Assembly: GCA_023407175.1 (NCBI GenBank)
Contig: JAEYMU010000035.1
Coordinates: 62,001 to 126,000, forward strand
DNA: 64,000 bases
Origin: Bacillota bacterium
Lineage (GTDB): Bacteria; Bacillota_A; Clostridia; Lachnospirales; Lachnospiraceae
Reading direction: 5' to 3'
The notes under the pieces are model-generated. The model saw only the letters and a program-made list of their open reading frames with translations. It was not told where the DNA came from and searched no databases. Below are positions 1 through 9,980 of the stretch, piece by piece; position 1 is the stretch's first letter, and each line of letters opens with the position of its first letter. A program made the position numbers and the translations under genes.

Positions 1-16
1 AAAAGGAGTTAAGGAA

Positions 17-1576
17 TTGAGCAAAGACCTAAGGGAAGAAGTGAAGGGAACAATTAAGGGCTATTTAAGCGGTTTCTTTCGGGCTATCATAGTCGGACTC
101 CTGGTTCTGGCGCAGTTTGTTTTAATCATATGGCTGGCTTATACCCTTCAGGAATATACCATCTATTTCTATTCCTCGATTCAGATTTTCAGTATCATTA
201 TCGTAATCGGGCTGGTAAATGACAACCGCAATGCCTCCTATAAGATAAGCTGGATTTGTATCATTGCAGTCTTTCCGATTACCGGGCATATTATGTTCAT
301 GCTTTGGGGTAATATGCGAAGGAAGAAAATCGATCAAAGAATATTAAAGAAGCTGAAAAGAGGAACACAGTTTTTACAATATGACCCTGAGGTGATTAAG
401 AAGTTTACGGAAAAATATCCGACCAAGAGCAGAATGACCAGATACCTGGAATCTAACTCTTTCCCCTTATTCAAGAATAATCAGGTGACCTATTATCCCT
501 TTGGCGAGGAGGTCTTTGAAGCTATTTTTGAGGAGATTGATAAGGCTAAGAATTTTATTTTACTGAATTTCTTTATCGTCGGTGAGGGTGTGCTCTGGGA
601 AAGGCTTCATGAGAGGCTGCTGGTTAAAATCAAGGAAGGGGTTAAGATTAAGTTCTTATATGATGATTTCGGTGCGATGCTTCGGACACCCAGGAATTTT
701 AAGCGGAGCTTGGAGAGTGAAGGAATTGAGGTAAGAGTATTTAATCCGGTTCATAAATATACAGATCAGCTTTATATGAATTATCGCTCCCATCAAAAGA
801 TTATTGTAGTTGACGGCAATGTCGGCTTTACAGGCGGAATGAATCTGGCCGATGAATATGTAAATCTGGTTCCCCGCTTTGGCAAATGGAAGGATAATGC
901 CATCAAGGTGGAGGGGGATGCTGTCTGGGGGCTTACGGTTACCTTCCTTCAGATGTGGGATGTATCAGGAGAGAGGGAGATTGCGGATTATACGGTATTT
1001 CGCCCGACAAAGGAGTTTCCGGAGAATGATATCTTCTGCCATGTGGTATCGGATGGTCCGGCAGATAATCCGAGAAATCCGATTGAAAACATCTATAAGC
1101 AGACCATTTATTATGCGAAGAAGGTATTGTACATTACAACCCCGTATCTTATAATTGAAGATGATATGAGGGAGGCTCTGACTACTGCGGCGGCCAGCGG
1201 AATTGATGTAAGAATAATAACGCCCTATATTCCAGATAAGAAGAATGTAAAGATACTTACGAATTATAATTACGGAAGGCTTTTGGAGAACGGGGTCAGG
1301 ATTTTCGAGTATACACCCGGCTTCATCCATGCCAAGACGATTATTAATGAGGATTGCGGAATTGTCGGTACCGTTAATATGGACTACCGGAGCTTCCATC
1401 TGCATTATGAATGCGGTGTGTGGATTTGTGACAGAAAGACGATTAACATTATCCGGGAGGACCTGGAGAAGACTATGGAGAAGAGCCATGAGGTCACCTA
1501 TGAGGAGTGGAAGAACAGGCCCTTCTATATCAAGTTTTATCAGCGTATCCTTAATTTGTTTTCAACCCTGATGTAA
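17..1576 (+). CDS. cls: Cardiolipin synthase (phospholipase D family)
   Basis: Joins two phosphatidylglycerol molecules into cardiolipin at the inner face of the membrane. The 519-residue protein has two N-terminal membrane segments (about residues 20-40 and 47-67) and a third hydrophobic stretch near 78-95. Two HKD catalytic motifs follow: H259-K261-D266 (HQKIIVVD) and H438-K440-D445 (HAKTIINED), the layout and length of bacterial Cls. The start is a TTG placed 8 nt after AAAGGAG, and no better ATG lies in frame. A second cls lies at 4.4 kb, so the strain has at least two paralogues. It ends just before a long palindrome at 1600-1660. The family assignment is secure; which paralogue dominates cannot be told from sequence. 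Confidence 0.93.
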   Translation: MSKDLREEVKGTIKGYLSGFFRAIIVGLLVLAQFVLIIWLAYTLQEYTIYFYSSIQIFSIIIVIGLVNDNRNASYKISWICIIAVFPITGHIMFMLWGNMRRKKIDQRILKKLKRGTQFLQYDPEVIKKFTEKYPTKSRMTRYLESNSFPLFKNNQVTYYPFGEEVFEAIFEEIDKAKNFILLNFFIVGEGVLWERLHERLLVKIKEGVKIKFLYDDFGAMLRTPRNFKRSLESEGIEVRVFNPVHKYTDQLYMNYRSHQKIIVVDGNVGFTGGMNLADEYVNLVPRFGKWKDNAIKVEGDAVWGLTVTFLQMWDVSGEREIADYTVFRPTKEFPENDIFCHVVSDGPADNPRNPIENIYKQTIYYAKKVLYITTPYLIIEDDMREALTTAAASGIDVRIITPYIPDKKNVKILTNYNYGRLLENGVRIFEYTPGFIHAKTIINEDCGIVGTVNMDYRSFHLHYECGVWICDRKTINIIREDLEKTMEKSHEVTYEEWKNRPFYIKFYQRILNLFSTLM

Positions 1577-1599
1577 GCTTTGAAGGCACCGTAGGTGCT

Positions 1600-1660
1600 T
1601 TCTTGATACAATATATTGTTATGCAAGCTTGCTTGTAATAACAATATATTGTATCAAGAA
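1600..1660. repeat. 23-bp perfect inverted repeat (intergenic palindrome)
   Basis: Arms 1600-1622 and 1638-1660 are perfect complements; the 15-nt loop contains CAAGCTTGCTTG. Short outer arms AGGTGCT/AGCACCT extend the stem. There is no U-tract, so it is not a classic terminator. The loop core recurs in the palindrome at 23062-23098. Confidence 0.85.
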
Positions 1661-1728
1661 GCTGCGCAGCACCTTCTGATGCTCTAATCATATCACAAGC
1701 AGGCTCATTTTCAGGAAAGGAGTTCCTT

Positions 1729-1980
1729 ATGTATACAAACGTATGCAAGCATTGTCATAAGATTTTCAATTCCAGATTTAAGGCATATACCTGTGAAGAT
1801 TGCAGGAAAATAGATAGCGATCATTTTGATGATATTGAGGCATATCTTAAGGAATATCCCAACAGTAACGCTCTTCAGATATCGGAAGCTCTGGGTATCA
1901 CGGCCTTTGAGGTACTGAATTATCTGAAGGAGGGAAGATTGAATATCGCCAGAGGGCATTTTGAACGGATGCCGGATTAA
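1729..1980 (+). CDS. Small zinc-ribbon/helix-turn-helix protein (YvyF-like)
   Basis: An 83-residue protein with a CxxC...CxxC zinc ribbon (C6, C9, C22, C25) followed by a helical region (about residues 40-70) that reads like a helix-turn-helix (ALQISEALGITAFEVLNYL). It resembles the small YvyF/flagellar-operon-type proteins of Firmicutes, which are putative regulators. The ribosome site AAAGGAG lies 8 nt before the ATG. It sits 35 nt upstream of ruvA and is probably in the same transcript. The exact function is unknown. Confidence 0.75.
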   Translation: MYTNVCKHCHKIFNSRFKAYTCEDCRKIDSDHFDDIEAYLKEYPNSNALQISEALGITAFEVLNYLKEGRLNIARGHFERMPD

Positions 1981-2015
1981 TGATCGGATAGATTGGAGAT
2001 TAGAGAGGTGTTCAG

Positions 2016-2621
2016 ATGATTGGTTATTTAAAGGGTGAGTTGGCAGAAATTAAAGAGAATTATGTAGTGCTTGAGGTTGGGAATATCGGATATGAGGTTT
2101 ATCTGCCCTCCAGCGCCATCCTGCAGATGCCCGCAAGAGGGAGTATCATTAAGCTGTATACCTATCTTCATGTCAGGGAGGATGCGTTAAATCTTTTTGG
2201 GTTTTTGTCCAAGGATGATCTTGACATGTTCAAGCTGCTGATTACCGTCAATGGTATCGGACCCAAGGGCGCTCTTGGAATATTGTCGTCGATTACGGCG
2301 GATGATATCCGCTTTGCTGTCCTGGCGGATGATGCAAAGACGATTGCCAGGGCTCCCGGTATTGGCAATAAAACTGCAAGTAAGCTGATACTTGAGCTTA
2401 AGGATAAATTCAAACTGGAGTCGGCCTTCGAGCAAAGGCTTCTTAACCAGACTCAGACCACGGCAGATTTTGGAATCTTTAATAAGAAGGAAGAAGCGGT
2501 ACAGGCCCTTACGGTGCTGGGGTATTCTGCTTCTGATGCATTAAAAATCGTAAATCAGATTGATATAACGGAGGATATGACCTCTGAAGAAATTCTAAAG
2601 TGCTGTCTTAAGAAAATGTAG
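2016..2621 (+). CDS. ruvA: Holliday junction branch-migration protein RuvA
   Basis: RuvA tetramers hold the four-way junction so that RuvB can drive branch migration in recombinational repair. The 201-residue protein shows the N-terminal OB-fold (starting [12 protein letters not shown]), two helix-hairpin-helix segments ([16 protein letters not shown] near 72-87 and [16 protein letters not shown] near 107-122), and the C-terminal RuvB-binding domain. Length is normal. It is followed 38 nt later by ruvB. No ruvC is present nearby, which is usual in Firmicutes, where RecU fills that role. Confidence 0.97.
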   Translation: MIGYLKGELAEIKENYVVLEVGNIGYEVYLPSSAILQMPARGSIIKLYTYLHVREDALNLFGFLSKDDLDMFKLLITVNGIGPKGALGILSSITADDIRFAVLADDAKTIARAPGIGNKTASKLILELKDKFKLESAFEQRLLNQTQTTADFGIFNKKEEAVQALTVLGYSASDALKIVNQIDITEDMTSEEILKCCLKKM

Positions 2622-2659
2622 TAACCGGGAAAAGTATAATACGGATTGATGGAGAAGCT

Positions 2660-3649
2660 ATGGCGAAACGAGTGATTACAACTGAATTTATTGAGGAAGA
2701 TAAGGGACTTGAGGGTTCACTTCGACCGCAATTGCTTATAGATTATATTGGTCAGGTCAAGGTGAAGGAAAATCTGAAAATATATATTGAAGCTGCCAAG
2801 CAGAGAAAGGAAAGTCTGGATCATGTTCTGCTCTTTGGCCCTCCGGGACTGGGAAAGACCACACTGGCCGGTATCATTGCCAATGAGATGGGAGTGAATA
2901 TTAAGATTACCTCCGGCCCGGCTATCGAAAAGCCGGGAGAAATGGCGGCAATCCTGAATAATCTGCAGGAGGGAGATGTCCTGTTTGTGGATGAAATCCA
3001 CCGTCTCAACCGGCAGGTGGAGGAGCTTTTATATCCCGCCATGGAGGATTTTGTGATCGATATTGTGATTGGTAAAGGGTCGGCAGCCAAATCCATCCGG
3101 CTGGAGCTGCCGAAGTTTACATTAGTGGGCGCGACTACGCGGGCAGGAATGCTTACCCCTCCGCTGCGGGACCGTTTTGGGGTTGTGAGCCGCCTGGACT
3201 TTTATACAATTGAAGAATTGAAGCAGATTATTCTCCGCTCGGCTCAGGTGCTCCAGGTGGAGATCGACGAAGAGGGAGCGGTTGAGCTTGCAAGGCGCTC
3301 CAGGGGAACTCCCAGACTGGCAAACCGGCTGCTGAAAAGAGTAAGAGATTTTGCCCAGGTGAAATATGACGGAAGGATAACAAAGGAGGTTGCTGCCTTC
3401 GCCCTTGATTTATTGGAGGTGGACAAGCTGGGGCTGGATCATATTGACCGGGAAATTCTTATTACGATGATTGAGAAGTTCAGCGGCGGTCCGGTAGGCA
3501 TCGAGGCAGTAGCGACTACCATCGGCGAGGATGTTGGAACCGTTGAGGAGGTATATGAGCCCTATCTGGTCCAGAATGGATTGATTCTTCGCACACCCAG
3601 GGGAAGAGTTGCCTCCGAGCTGGCCTACAGGCATATGGGACTTTCGTAA
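2660..3649 (+). CDS. ruvB: Holliday junction branch-migration ATPase RuvB
   Basis: An AAA+ hexameric motor that acts with RuvA on Holliday junctions. The 329-residue sequence carries Walker A (GPPGLGKTT, about residues 60-68), Walker B (LFVDEIHR), the sensor/arginine-finger region ([18 protein letters not shown]) and a C-terminal winged helix ending near [16 protein letters not shown]. This is full length for the family. It forms a transcription unit with ruvA and the small zinc-ribbon gene. Confidence 0.98.
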   Translation: MAKRVITTEFIEEDKGLEGSLRPQLLIDYIGQVKVKENLKIYIEAAKQRKESLDHVLLFGPPGLGKTTLAGIIANEMGVNIKITSGPAIEKPGEMAAILNNLQEGDVLFVDEIHRLNRQVEELLYPAMEDFVIDIVIGKGSAAKSIRLELPKFTLVGATTRAGMLTPPLRDRFGVVSRLDFYTIEELKQIILRSAQVLQVEIDEEGAVELARRSRGTPRLANRLLKRVRDFAQVKYDGRITKEVAAFALDLLEVDKLGLDHIDREILITMIEKFSGGPVGIEAVATTIGEDVGTVEEVYEPYLVQNGLILRTPRGRVASELAYRHMGLS

Positions 3650-3728
3650 TGTGCCTCTATCCTGCTTGTAAACAGGCGCAATATCAGTTATAATATTTTT
3701 ATGAGTGGCAAATCACGGGGAGGAAGGA

Positions 3729-3800
3729 AGTTTGAAAGGAAACCACTTTCAAACTATTTATTAAGACCTATTCACTTTTTGAATAGGTCATCAAAAAGTG
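3729..3800. promoter_or_regulatory. Palindrome cluster upstream of zapA
   Basis: A 10-bp perfect inverted repeat AGTTTGAAAG/CTTTCAAACT (3729-3738, 3746-3755) is followed by ATTTATT. The same palindrome plus ATTTATT recurs at 16384-16406. Next come two overlapping hairpins that cannot form together: GACCTATTC/GAATAGGTC (3765-3789) and CACTTTTTGA/TCAAAAAGTG (3773-3800). There is no U-tract. It may be a mobile palindromic element, or a leader RNA with two alternative folds. Confidence 0.7.
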
Positions 3801-3818
3801 AAAGGCACGGGTATAAGT

Positions 3819-4232
3819 ATGAATAAGTATCACGATATTGAGGTCATCATTAATAATAAGAGATATACCCTAAGCGGATACGAGAGTGAAGAATACTTAC
3901 AGAAGGTGGCCTCCTATATCAACAATAAGCATATGGAATTTCGCAGCCGGGATGCCTATAAATTTCTGGACTCGGATTTAAGGAATATCTTAATGCAGAT
4001 TAATATTGCAGACGATTATTTTAAGACCTTGGACAAGCAGAAGGAAATTCAAGCGGAGAATGATGCAAAAAGCAAGGAAATCTTTGATTTGAAGCATGAA
4101 ATTATAACCGCCCAGACGAAACTAACCATGACGGAAAAGGAAATGGAAGACTTAAAGAAGGAGCTTTATGAAACACAGAAAAGGATTGTCCGTCTGGAAA
4201 CGGAGTTAAGTGACGCTGAAAAGAAACGATAA
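3819..4232 (+). CDS. zapA: Cell division protein ZapA
   Basis: ZapA binds FtsZ and cross-links protofilaments at the division ring. The 137-residue protein has an N-terminal globular domain (IEVIINNKRYTLSGYESEEYLQKVASYINNK) typical of the family. A long C-terminal coiled coil (about residues 70-137) is rich in Glu and Lys. An in-frame GTG at 3798 would add seven residues. The ATG at 3819 is preferred because family members begin close to this domain, though its ribosome site (AAAGG, 14 nt away) is weak. It is followed by a strong terminator. Confidence 0.88.
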   Translation: MNKYHDIEVIINNKRYTLSGYESEEYLQKVASYINNKHMEFRSRDAYKFLDSDLRNILMQINIADDYFKTLDKQKEIQAENDAKSKEIFDLKHEIITAQTKLTMTEKEMEDLKKELYETQKRIVRLETELSDAEKKR

Positions 4233-4237
4233 AAGTG

Positions 4238-4304
4238 AAGCTGTCCAATAAGAAGACTTAAGCACCGGAGTATTTCGGTATTTACTTCAGAAGGACAGCT
4301 TTTT
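4238..4304 (+). terminator. Rho-independent terminator after zapA
   Basis: AAGCTGTCC (4238-4246) pairs with GGACAGCTT (4293-4301) around an internal ACCG/CGGT hairpin, followed by TTTT. Confidence 0.75.
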
Positions 4305-4408
4305 CTATGGGAAATTGCACAAAGCTTAATGATAGAGTAGAATGTATAAGAAAATGAAAGGAACGTATTGTAAGAAATTGTTGGATTTTTAATGCGTAGG
4401 TGGGATCA

Positions 4409-5941
4409 ATGGTTAAAATAATGAGAACACTGCTAAACCGGATGGGTATTACGGTACTTCTGATTATTTTGCAGCTGGCATTTATTATATTTGAAATATT
4501 TAAACTGGGAAATTACTATATACAGATATCCATTGCATTAAATGCCATCAGTGTCATGGTGGCTTTCTGGATTGTCTGCCAGGAAGAGATCCGGCCTGAG
4601 ATAAAAATAGCCTGGATTGTTCCCATATTACTTTTTCCCCTTTTTGGCGGAATCATGTACATCTTATATGGGCATAACCATGTTTCGAAAAAGCTAAAGA
4701 CAGAACTGCAGGATATTTTGCACAGCAGCAGGAAGCTTTTGGAGCAAAATCAAAAGGAAGTAACAGAATTATCCCAAGACGAGTTTAAATTGTGCGGAGA
4801 GGTAAAATATCTGTACCGGGCAGGCTATCCCCTATATAAAAATTCCTCTGCAACCTATTATGAGATAGGAGAAAAATACTGGGAAGCTTTGCTGATAGAA
4901 CTGGAGAAAGCAGAAGAATTTATTTTTCTGGAATATTTTATAATCAATCAAGGTAAGGTATGGGATTCTGTACATGAAATATTAAAGCGAAAGGTAAAGG
5001 AAGGGGTTGAAGTCCGTTTATTATACGATGACATGGGAAGTGTCTTTTATCTTCCTTTCAACTTTGCCGCCAGGCTTGAAAAGGAAGGAATACGGTGCCT
5101 GGCCTTTAACAAGCTGTTTCCTATGATGAGCATAAGCCAGAATAACAGGGATCATAGAAAGATTGTTGTGATTGACGGTAAAACAGCTTTTACAGGCGGC
5201 ATTAATCTTGCGGATGAATATATTAATCACACCCACCTGTATGGACATTGGAAGGACACAGGGATAAAGCTCCATGGCGAAGGGGTATGGAGCTTTACCG
5301 TAATGTTTTTGCAGATGTGGTGTATGTCAGGAAGGACGAAAGAGGATTTTAACAGATACCGGGTAGAGGAGCAAGGGGAAGAAGAGAATTTTGACGGTTA
5401 TATACAGCCCTACGGGGATATTCCTTACTTAAAGGAGAGAGTGGGGGAGAAAGTCTACTTAAATATTATTGAAAGTGCCCGGAAATACCTGTATATTTAT
5501 ACGCCCTATCTGATCATTGGCAACGATATGACAAAATCCCTGATTAGAGCCGCGGACAGGGGAGTCGATGTAAGAATTGTGACACCCGGTGTTCCGGATA
5601 AGAAGATGGTGTATTGGCTGACGCAGTCCAACTATAAGGTGCTGGTGGAAGGCGGAATAAAAATTCTCCAATATACACCGGGCTTTCTTCATGGTAAATG
5701 CGTCCTGTGCGACGACTATAAGGCAGTAGTAGGTACGGTGAATTTTGATTATAGAAGCTTTATCCATCACTTTGAATGTGGTGCTGTTTTGTATAATGCA
5801 AGCACATGTAAGGATATGAAAGAGGATATGCTGTCAACCTTTACAAAGTGTGAGGAAATTACTATGGATTGGTTTGGCAGAAAGCATATTCGTTGGTGGC
5901 TGTTTGGACCGGTTCTAAAGCTCCTCTCTCCCTTATTTTAA
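4409..5941 (+). CDS. cls: Cardiolipin synthase, second paralogue
   Basis: A phospholipase D-family phosphatidyltransferase making cardiolipin. It has N-terminal membrane segments (about residues 10-30, 36-56, 62-84) and a PLDc_N-like region. The two HKD motifs read HRKIVVIDG near residue 250 and HGKCVLCDD near residue 430, both with the required His, Lys and Asp. The ATG at 4409 is chosen because GGTGG lies a few bases upstream. An in-frame GTG at 4400 is less likely. It is diverged from the copy at 17-1576, so this is not a recent duplication. It is followed 21 nt later by the U32 peptidase gene. Confidence 0.92.
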   Translation: MVKIMRTLLNRMGITVLLIILQLAFIIFEIFKLGNYYIQISIALNAISVMVAFWIVCQEEIRPEIKIAWIVPILLFPLFGGIMYILYGHNHVSKKLKTELQDILHSSRKLLEQNQKEVTELSQDEFKLCGEVKYLYRAGYPLYKNSSATYYEIGEKYWEALLIELEKAEEFIFLEYFIINQGKVWDSVHEILKRKVKEGVEVRLLYDDMGSVFYLPFNFAARLEKEGIRCLAFNKLFPMMSISQNNRDHRKIVVIDGKTAFTGGINLADEYINHTHLYGHWKDTGIKLHGEGVWSFTVMFLQMWCMSGRTKEDFNRYRVEEQGEEENFDGYIQPYGDIPYLKERVGEKVYLNIIESARKYLYIYTPYLIIGNDMTKSLIRAADRGVDVRIVTPGVPDKKMVYWLTQSNYKVLVEGGIKILQYTPGFLHGKCVLCDDYKAVVGTVNFDYRSFIHHFECGAVLYNASTCKDMKEDMLSTFTKCEEITMDWFGRKHIRWWLFGPVLKLLSPLF

Positions 5942-5962
5942 TTTTGTGGAAAGGCAATAATA

Positions 5963-8461
5963 ATGAGAAAAATAGAAATACTCGCGCCAGCCGGTTCCTA
6001 CGAAGGAATGCAGGCAGCTATGAATGCCGGCTGTGATGCGGTTTATATCGGTGGCAGCAGCTATGGTGCCAGGGCTTATGCCGATAACCCGAAGGAGGAC
6101 GCACTGCTTCGGGCAATCGATGAGGCACATATCAGGGGTAAGAGGCTATATCTGACGGTGAATACCCTACTGAAGGAAAATGAATTGACACAGGGGTTAT
6201 ACCGCTTTCTGGAGAAATTTTATCTCCAGGGTTTGGATGCGGTCATAGTCCAGGATGTGGGAGTCATGAATTTTATTCATAGAAATTTTCCGGGGCTGCC
6301 AATCCATGCAAGCACACAGATGACGCTTACGATGGCACCGGGGGCAAACCTGCTTAAGGAGCAGGGAGTGACCAGGCTGGTGACTGCAAGGGAGCTAAGC
6401 TTTCAGGAGATTCGGGCAATCCGTGAAAATACGGCGCTTGAAATAGAGACCTTTGTTCATGGAGCCCTTTGCTATTGCTATTCCGGCCAATGCCTGATGA
6501 GCAGTCTGATCGGAGGACGAAGCGGCAATCGCGGCAGATGTGCCCAGCCCTGCAGAATGCCCTATCAGTTTGATTTTGAGGACAGGAGAGAGGGAAACGG
6601 GAAGGGAAAATATCTGCTAAGCCCTAAGGATATCAATACGATTGAATTTATTCCCGAGCTGGTAGAGTCAGGGGTGGACTCCTTTAAGATCGAGGGCAGG
6701 ATGAAACGTCCGGAATATGCGGCGGCTGTGACAGCAATGTATCGCAAATATCTGGATTTATATCTGGAGCTTGGTAAGGAGGATTATCGCAAGCTCCTAT
6801 GCGGACCTGCCTATGAAAAGGATATGCTTTTACTGCAGGATGTGTATAACCGGGGTGGATTTTCCGGAGGCTACGGTAATACTTATCATGGAAAGAGCAT
6901 GATGTCCCTGTATCGTCCGAACCACAGCGGAGTATATGTGGGAGAGGTGGAAACGGTGAAAGAAAGCCGGGTTTCCATTCGGTTACGGGAGGAGGTTCAC
7001 GCACAGGATATTCTTGAAATCCGTAGCAGGGAAGAGGAGGGCTATGAGTTTACCGTAAAAAATCCTCATGACAAGGGGGCTCTGCTGGAGACGAATGTCG
7101 GCATCCGAAGAGATGCCGCCCCGAAGGAGAAAAAGCAGTCCTTGGAAATTAAGACAGGGATGCAGGTATACCGTACGAAGAACAATGAGCTTCTGGAGTC
7201 CCTCTCCAGGGAATACCTGGCGGAGCAGAAAAGGCTGGGGATCAGAGGTTTGCTGACTGCCAGACTGGGTGAGCGGTTATCGCTTACCGTTTGGTACAAG
7301 GAGTTTACAGTGACAGCGTATCAGGATATCGTACAGGAAGCAATCCGCCAGCCCATGGATAAGGAAAGGCTGACAGCACCCATCTATAAAACCGGCGATA
7401 CTTTGTATTACTTTGAAGAGCTGCAGACTCAGGCAGATGAGAATATATTCGTACCGGTGGCCTGGCTGAATGAAATCCGCAGGGAAGCTCTGGATAAGCT
7501 GAAGGAAGCAGTGACCGGGCATTACCGCAGGGGTGCTGAAGGAAAGCATGGCGGTGTGAATAGGGAAGAGCCGGAGAATGCAATGGAAAAGCCTGAGAAA
7601 GCAGCAGAGAAGCAGGAGGATACGGTACAAAGTCCAAGTCTCTGTGTAGTGGTACAGACAAAGGAACAGCTCGAAACAGCACTGGAATTTCCGGAAATTA
7701 ATGAGATTATCGCAGAATATGACCGGTTTGAGCCGTCGGTGCTCTTAAGAATGGCCAAGCAGGCAGAAGACCGGAAGAAAGGCTTCTATCTGGCCCTTCC
7801 GGCGGTTTGCAGGCTTTCCGTATACCGGCGTTTAGAAAAGGAATTATATGAGATAATAGATAATGGATGTATTACCGGCTTTTTGGCAAAGAATTTTGAA
7901 GAAGTATCGCTTTTGAAATCGTTATTAAAGAATAGAATAGATAAGGAAATACGGCTGAACCATAACCTGTATCTCTTTAACAAAGAAGCCAAAAGCTTTT
8001 GGAGTGAGCTTGGAATCAGCCGTTTTACAGCTCCCATAGAGCTTAATTACCAGGAGCTGATGCAGCTTGGCCTGGCGGACTTTGATCTGCTGGTCTACGG
8101 CTATCTTCCGCTTATGCTATCGGCCCAGTGCCTGCTTGATAATACCGCAGGCTGCAGGAAAAGCGGGCAAAATCACAGCGGATTTCTTACGGACCGCATG
8201 GGTAAGAAGTTCTTTCTTCAAACAAGCTGCGGTAATTGCTGTAATACGCTTTATAACGGACAGCCTCTGGCCTTGCACAAGCAAACCAAGGAAATAGCCG
8301 GACTTCATCCCCGTAGCCTTCGGATGGATTTTACCTTAGAGACAGGGCAGCAGATGAAGCAAATCATAAATGTGTTTATTCAGGCCTTCTATCGTGGCAG
8401 CGTGTCCCCGGAGGGGCCGTTGGAATATACCACAGGTCATTTTAAGCGCGGGGTAGTGTGA
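5963..8461 (+). CDS. Peptidase U32 family protein (RlhA/YhbU-like, with DUF3656 region)
   Basis: An 832-residue U32 protein. The N-terminal TIM-barrel region begins ILAPAGSYEGMQAAMNAGCDAVYIGG. The conserved cysteine segment (CYCYSGQC, then GNRGRCAQPCRMPY) lies near residues 170-195. A DUF3656-like middle follows, and a last Cys cluster TSCGNCCN near 755. U32 proteins of this architecture (RlhA) act in 23S rRNA hydroxylation and carry an Fe-S cluster, so 'peptidase' is probably a misnomer. A Glu/Lys/Ala-rich linker of about 30 residues (around 520-555) separates the halves. The position upstream of FtsW/PBP genes is a familiar Firmicute arrangement. Confidence 0.88.
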   Translation: MRKIEILAPAGSYEGMQAAMNAGCDAVYIGGSSYGARAYADNPKEDALLRAIDEAHIRGKRLYLTVNTLLKENELTQGLYRFLEKFYLQGLDAVIVQDVGVMNFIHRNFPGLPIHASTQMTLTMAPGANLLKEQGVTRLVTARELSFQEIRAIRENTALEIETFVHGALCYCYSGQCLMSSLIGGRSGNRGRCAQPCRMPYQFDFEDRREGNGKGKYLLSPKDINTIEFIPELVESGVDSFKIEGRMKRPEYAAAVTAMYRKYLDLYLELGKEDYRKLLCGPAYEKDMLLLQDVYNRGGFSGGYGNTYHGKSMMSLYRPNHSGVYVGEVETVKESRVSIRLREEVHAQDILEIRSREEEGYEFTVKNPHDKGALLETNVGIRRDAAPKEKKQSLEIKTGMQVYRTKNNELLESLSREYLAEQKRLGIRGLLTARLGERLSLTVWYKEFTVTAYQDIVQEAIRQPMDKERLTAPIYKTGDTLYYFEELQTQADENIFVPVAWLNEIRREALDKLKEAVTGHYRRGAEGKHGGVNREEPENAMEKPEKAAEKQEDTVQSPSLCVVVQTKEQLETALEFPEINEIIAEYDRFEPSVLLRMAKQAEDRKKGFYLALPAVCRLSVYRRLEKELYEIIDNGCITGFLAKNFEEVSLLKSLLKNRIDKEIRLNHNLYLFNKEAKSFWSELGISRFTAPIELNYQELMQLGLADFDLLVYGYLPLMLSAQCLLDNTAGCRKSGQNHSGFLTDRMGKKFFLQTSCGNCCNTLYNGQPLALHKQTKEIAGLHPRSLRMDFTLETGQQMKQIINVFIQAFYRGSVSPEGPLEYTTGHFKRGVV

Positions 8462-8600
8462 ATTATTGAAAAGCATAATTCACAAGGCAAATTTGTGCTG
8501 ACGCCCAAATTCGCAGGCGTGGACGCTAGTGTGAATAGTCTTGCAAAAAACATGCAAGTCTTTGGAAGAATAGCAAAAAGCGCTATTCTACAGGATTTAT
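8462..8600. repeat. Cluster of four short hairpins before ftsW-like gene
   Basis: Successive hairpins CACAA/TTGTG, ACGCC/GGCGT, CTTGCA/TGCAAG and AGAATAGC/GCTATTCT (8567-8589) lie between two genes in the same direction. None has a U-tract. The arrangement recalls interspersed palindromic repeats or a structured leader RNA. Confidence 0.55.
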
Positions 8601-8621
8601 GCCCGGAAGGTGAGTGAGAAT

Positions 8622-9980
8622 ATGAGTTTAATCGTTGAGCTAATTAAATATCTGATGATTATGCTGATCGGATTTTATTCCTTTTACTGCTTCCGTGTCT
8701 TTAGCTATCGAAAGAAGGAGCGGCAGGATAAATCCTATGCTATACTGACTACGAATATTTTTCTGATTCATTTTGTGGGGCATGCTACGCTGCTATTGCA
8801 GCTGCCAAGTATAAGGCTGGTATTATTATATCTCGGGGAAGTGCTTTTATTTATTCTGGTGCTGACCTTTTACCGTGTGCTGTATCCAAAGCTGTCCAGG
8901 CTGCTGTTAAGAAATATGCTCATGCTGCTGGCTGTTAGCTTCATTATGCTGGCACGGCTGTCTTTAGAGGATGCGATACGGCAGGTAATTATTATAGCCT
9001 GCGCTTTTGCAGCATGCTTGCTGGTCCCCTTCTTTTTGATTAAATTTAATTTTCTGAAGCGTTTTGGATGGATTTACGGAGGTACCGGGATAGGAATCCT
9101 CGTACTGGTATTGCTGGCGGGAACCACCGCCTTCGGTGCGACAAACTGGCTTAAGGTACTGGGGGTCAGCATTCAGCCCTCTGAATTTGTCAAGATATTA
9201 TTTGTGTTCAGTATCGCCGCACTGCTTAAGGAAGGGATCAGCTTCCGGCGTGTCTGTATGATCAGCGGGCTGGCCGGTACGAATGTAATTATTCTGGTAC
9301 TGCAAAGGGATTTGGGAGGAGCGCTTATTTTCTTTGTTACCTTTGTGCTTATGCTGTATGCGGCAACAGCAAGACCTCTTTATTTGTTTTCCGGCCTGCT
9401 TGGCGGAAGCATCGCCGCAATTGCCGCCTATCAACTATTCTACCATGTGAGGGTCAGGGTTATGGCCTGGAGTGACCCCTTTCAATATATTGATGATCAG
9501 GGGTATCAGATTACCCAGTCCCTGTTTGCAATCGGAACGGGTGGGTGGTTTGGCATGGGAATTAACCGCGGGCTTCCCACGGACATTCCGGTGGTGGAAA
9601 GTGATTTTATCTTTTCTGCCATATCGGAGGAGCTGGGTGGTTTATTTGCGATTTGTATCATCTTGATTTATATCTGCAGCTTTTTATTAATGGTTAATAT
9701 CGCCCTGGAACAGGCAGAGAGCTTTTACCGTCTGGTATCCATCGGCTTTGCCGTTATGTTTGCTTTTCAGGTGTTTTTATCGATTGGCGGTGTGACGAAA
9801 TTCATCCCCTCCACCGGAGTAACACTTCCTTTAATTAGTCAGGGGGGCAGCTCCGCCTTTGCAACAGTTTTGTTATTCATGATTCTTCAGGGAATCTATA
9901 TCCGGGGTAAAAAGAAGGAAAACCAGCCAAAGGATCAGGAGGCGGATGCTTATGAAGCAGGAAGAATGGAGGAGTTTTGA
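8622..9980 (+). CDS. SEDS peptidoglycan glycosyltransferase, FtsW/RodA family
   Basis: Polymerises lipid II into glycan strands in partnership with a class B PBP. The 452-residue protein has about ten transmembrane helices. SEDS signatures include LQRDLGGALIFF (the essential Asp follows QR), the SEELGG loop, and a C-terminal TLPLISQGGSSAFATVLL. The start ATG at 8622 follows AAGGTGAG; a GTG at 8610 is possible. The stop overlaps the ATG of the next gene (TGATG), which implies translational coupling with the cognate transpeptidase. FtsW and RodA cannot be told apart by sequence alone here. Confidence 0.93.
   Translation: MSLIVELIKYLMIMLIGFYSFYCFRVFSYRKKERQDKSYAILTTNIFLIHFVGHATLLLQLPSIRLVLLYLGEVLLFILVLTFYRVLYPKLSRLLLRNMLMLLAVSFIMLARLSLEDAIRQVIIIACAFAACLLVPFFLIKFNFLKRFGWIYGGTGIGILVLVLLAGTTAFGATNWLKVLGVSIQPSEFVKILFVFSIAALLKEGISFRRVCMISGLAGTNVIILVLQRDLGGALIFFVTFVLMLYAATARPLYLFSGLLGGSIAAIAAYQLFYHVRVRVMAWSDPFQYIDDQGYQITQSLFAIGTGGWFGMGINRGLPTDIPVVESDFIFSAISEELGGLFAICIILIYICSFLLMVNIALEQAESFYRLVSIGFAVMFAFQVFLSIGGVTKFIPSTGVTLPLISQGGSSAFATVLLFMILQGIYIRGKKKENQPKDQEADAYEAGRMEEF

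Noticed and set aside
965..1489. Long open frame on the minus strand inside cls
   Set aside because: It lies wholly within a well-supported gene, has no ribosome site and no recognisable protein features; it is a shadow.
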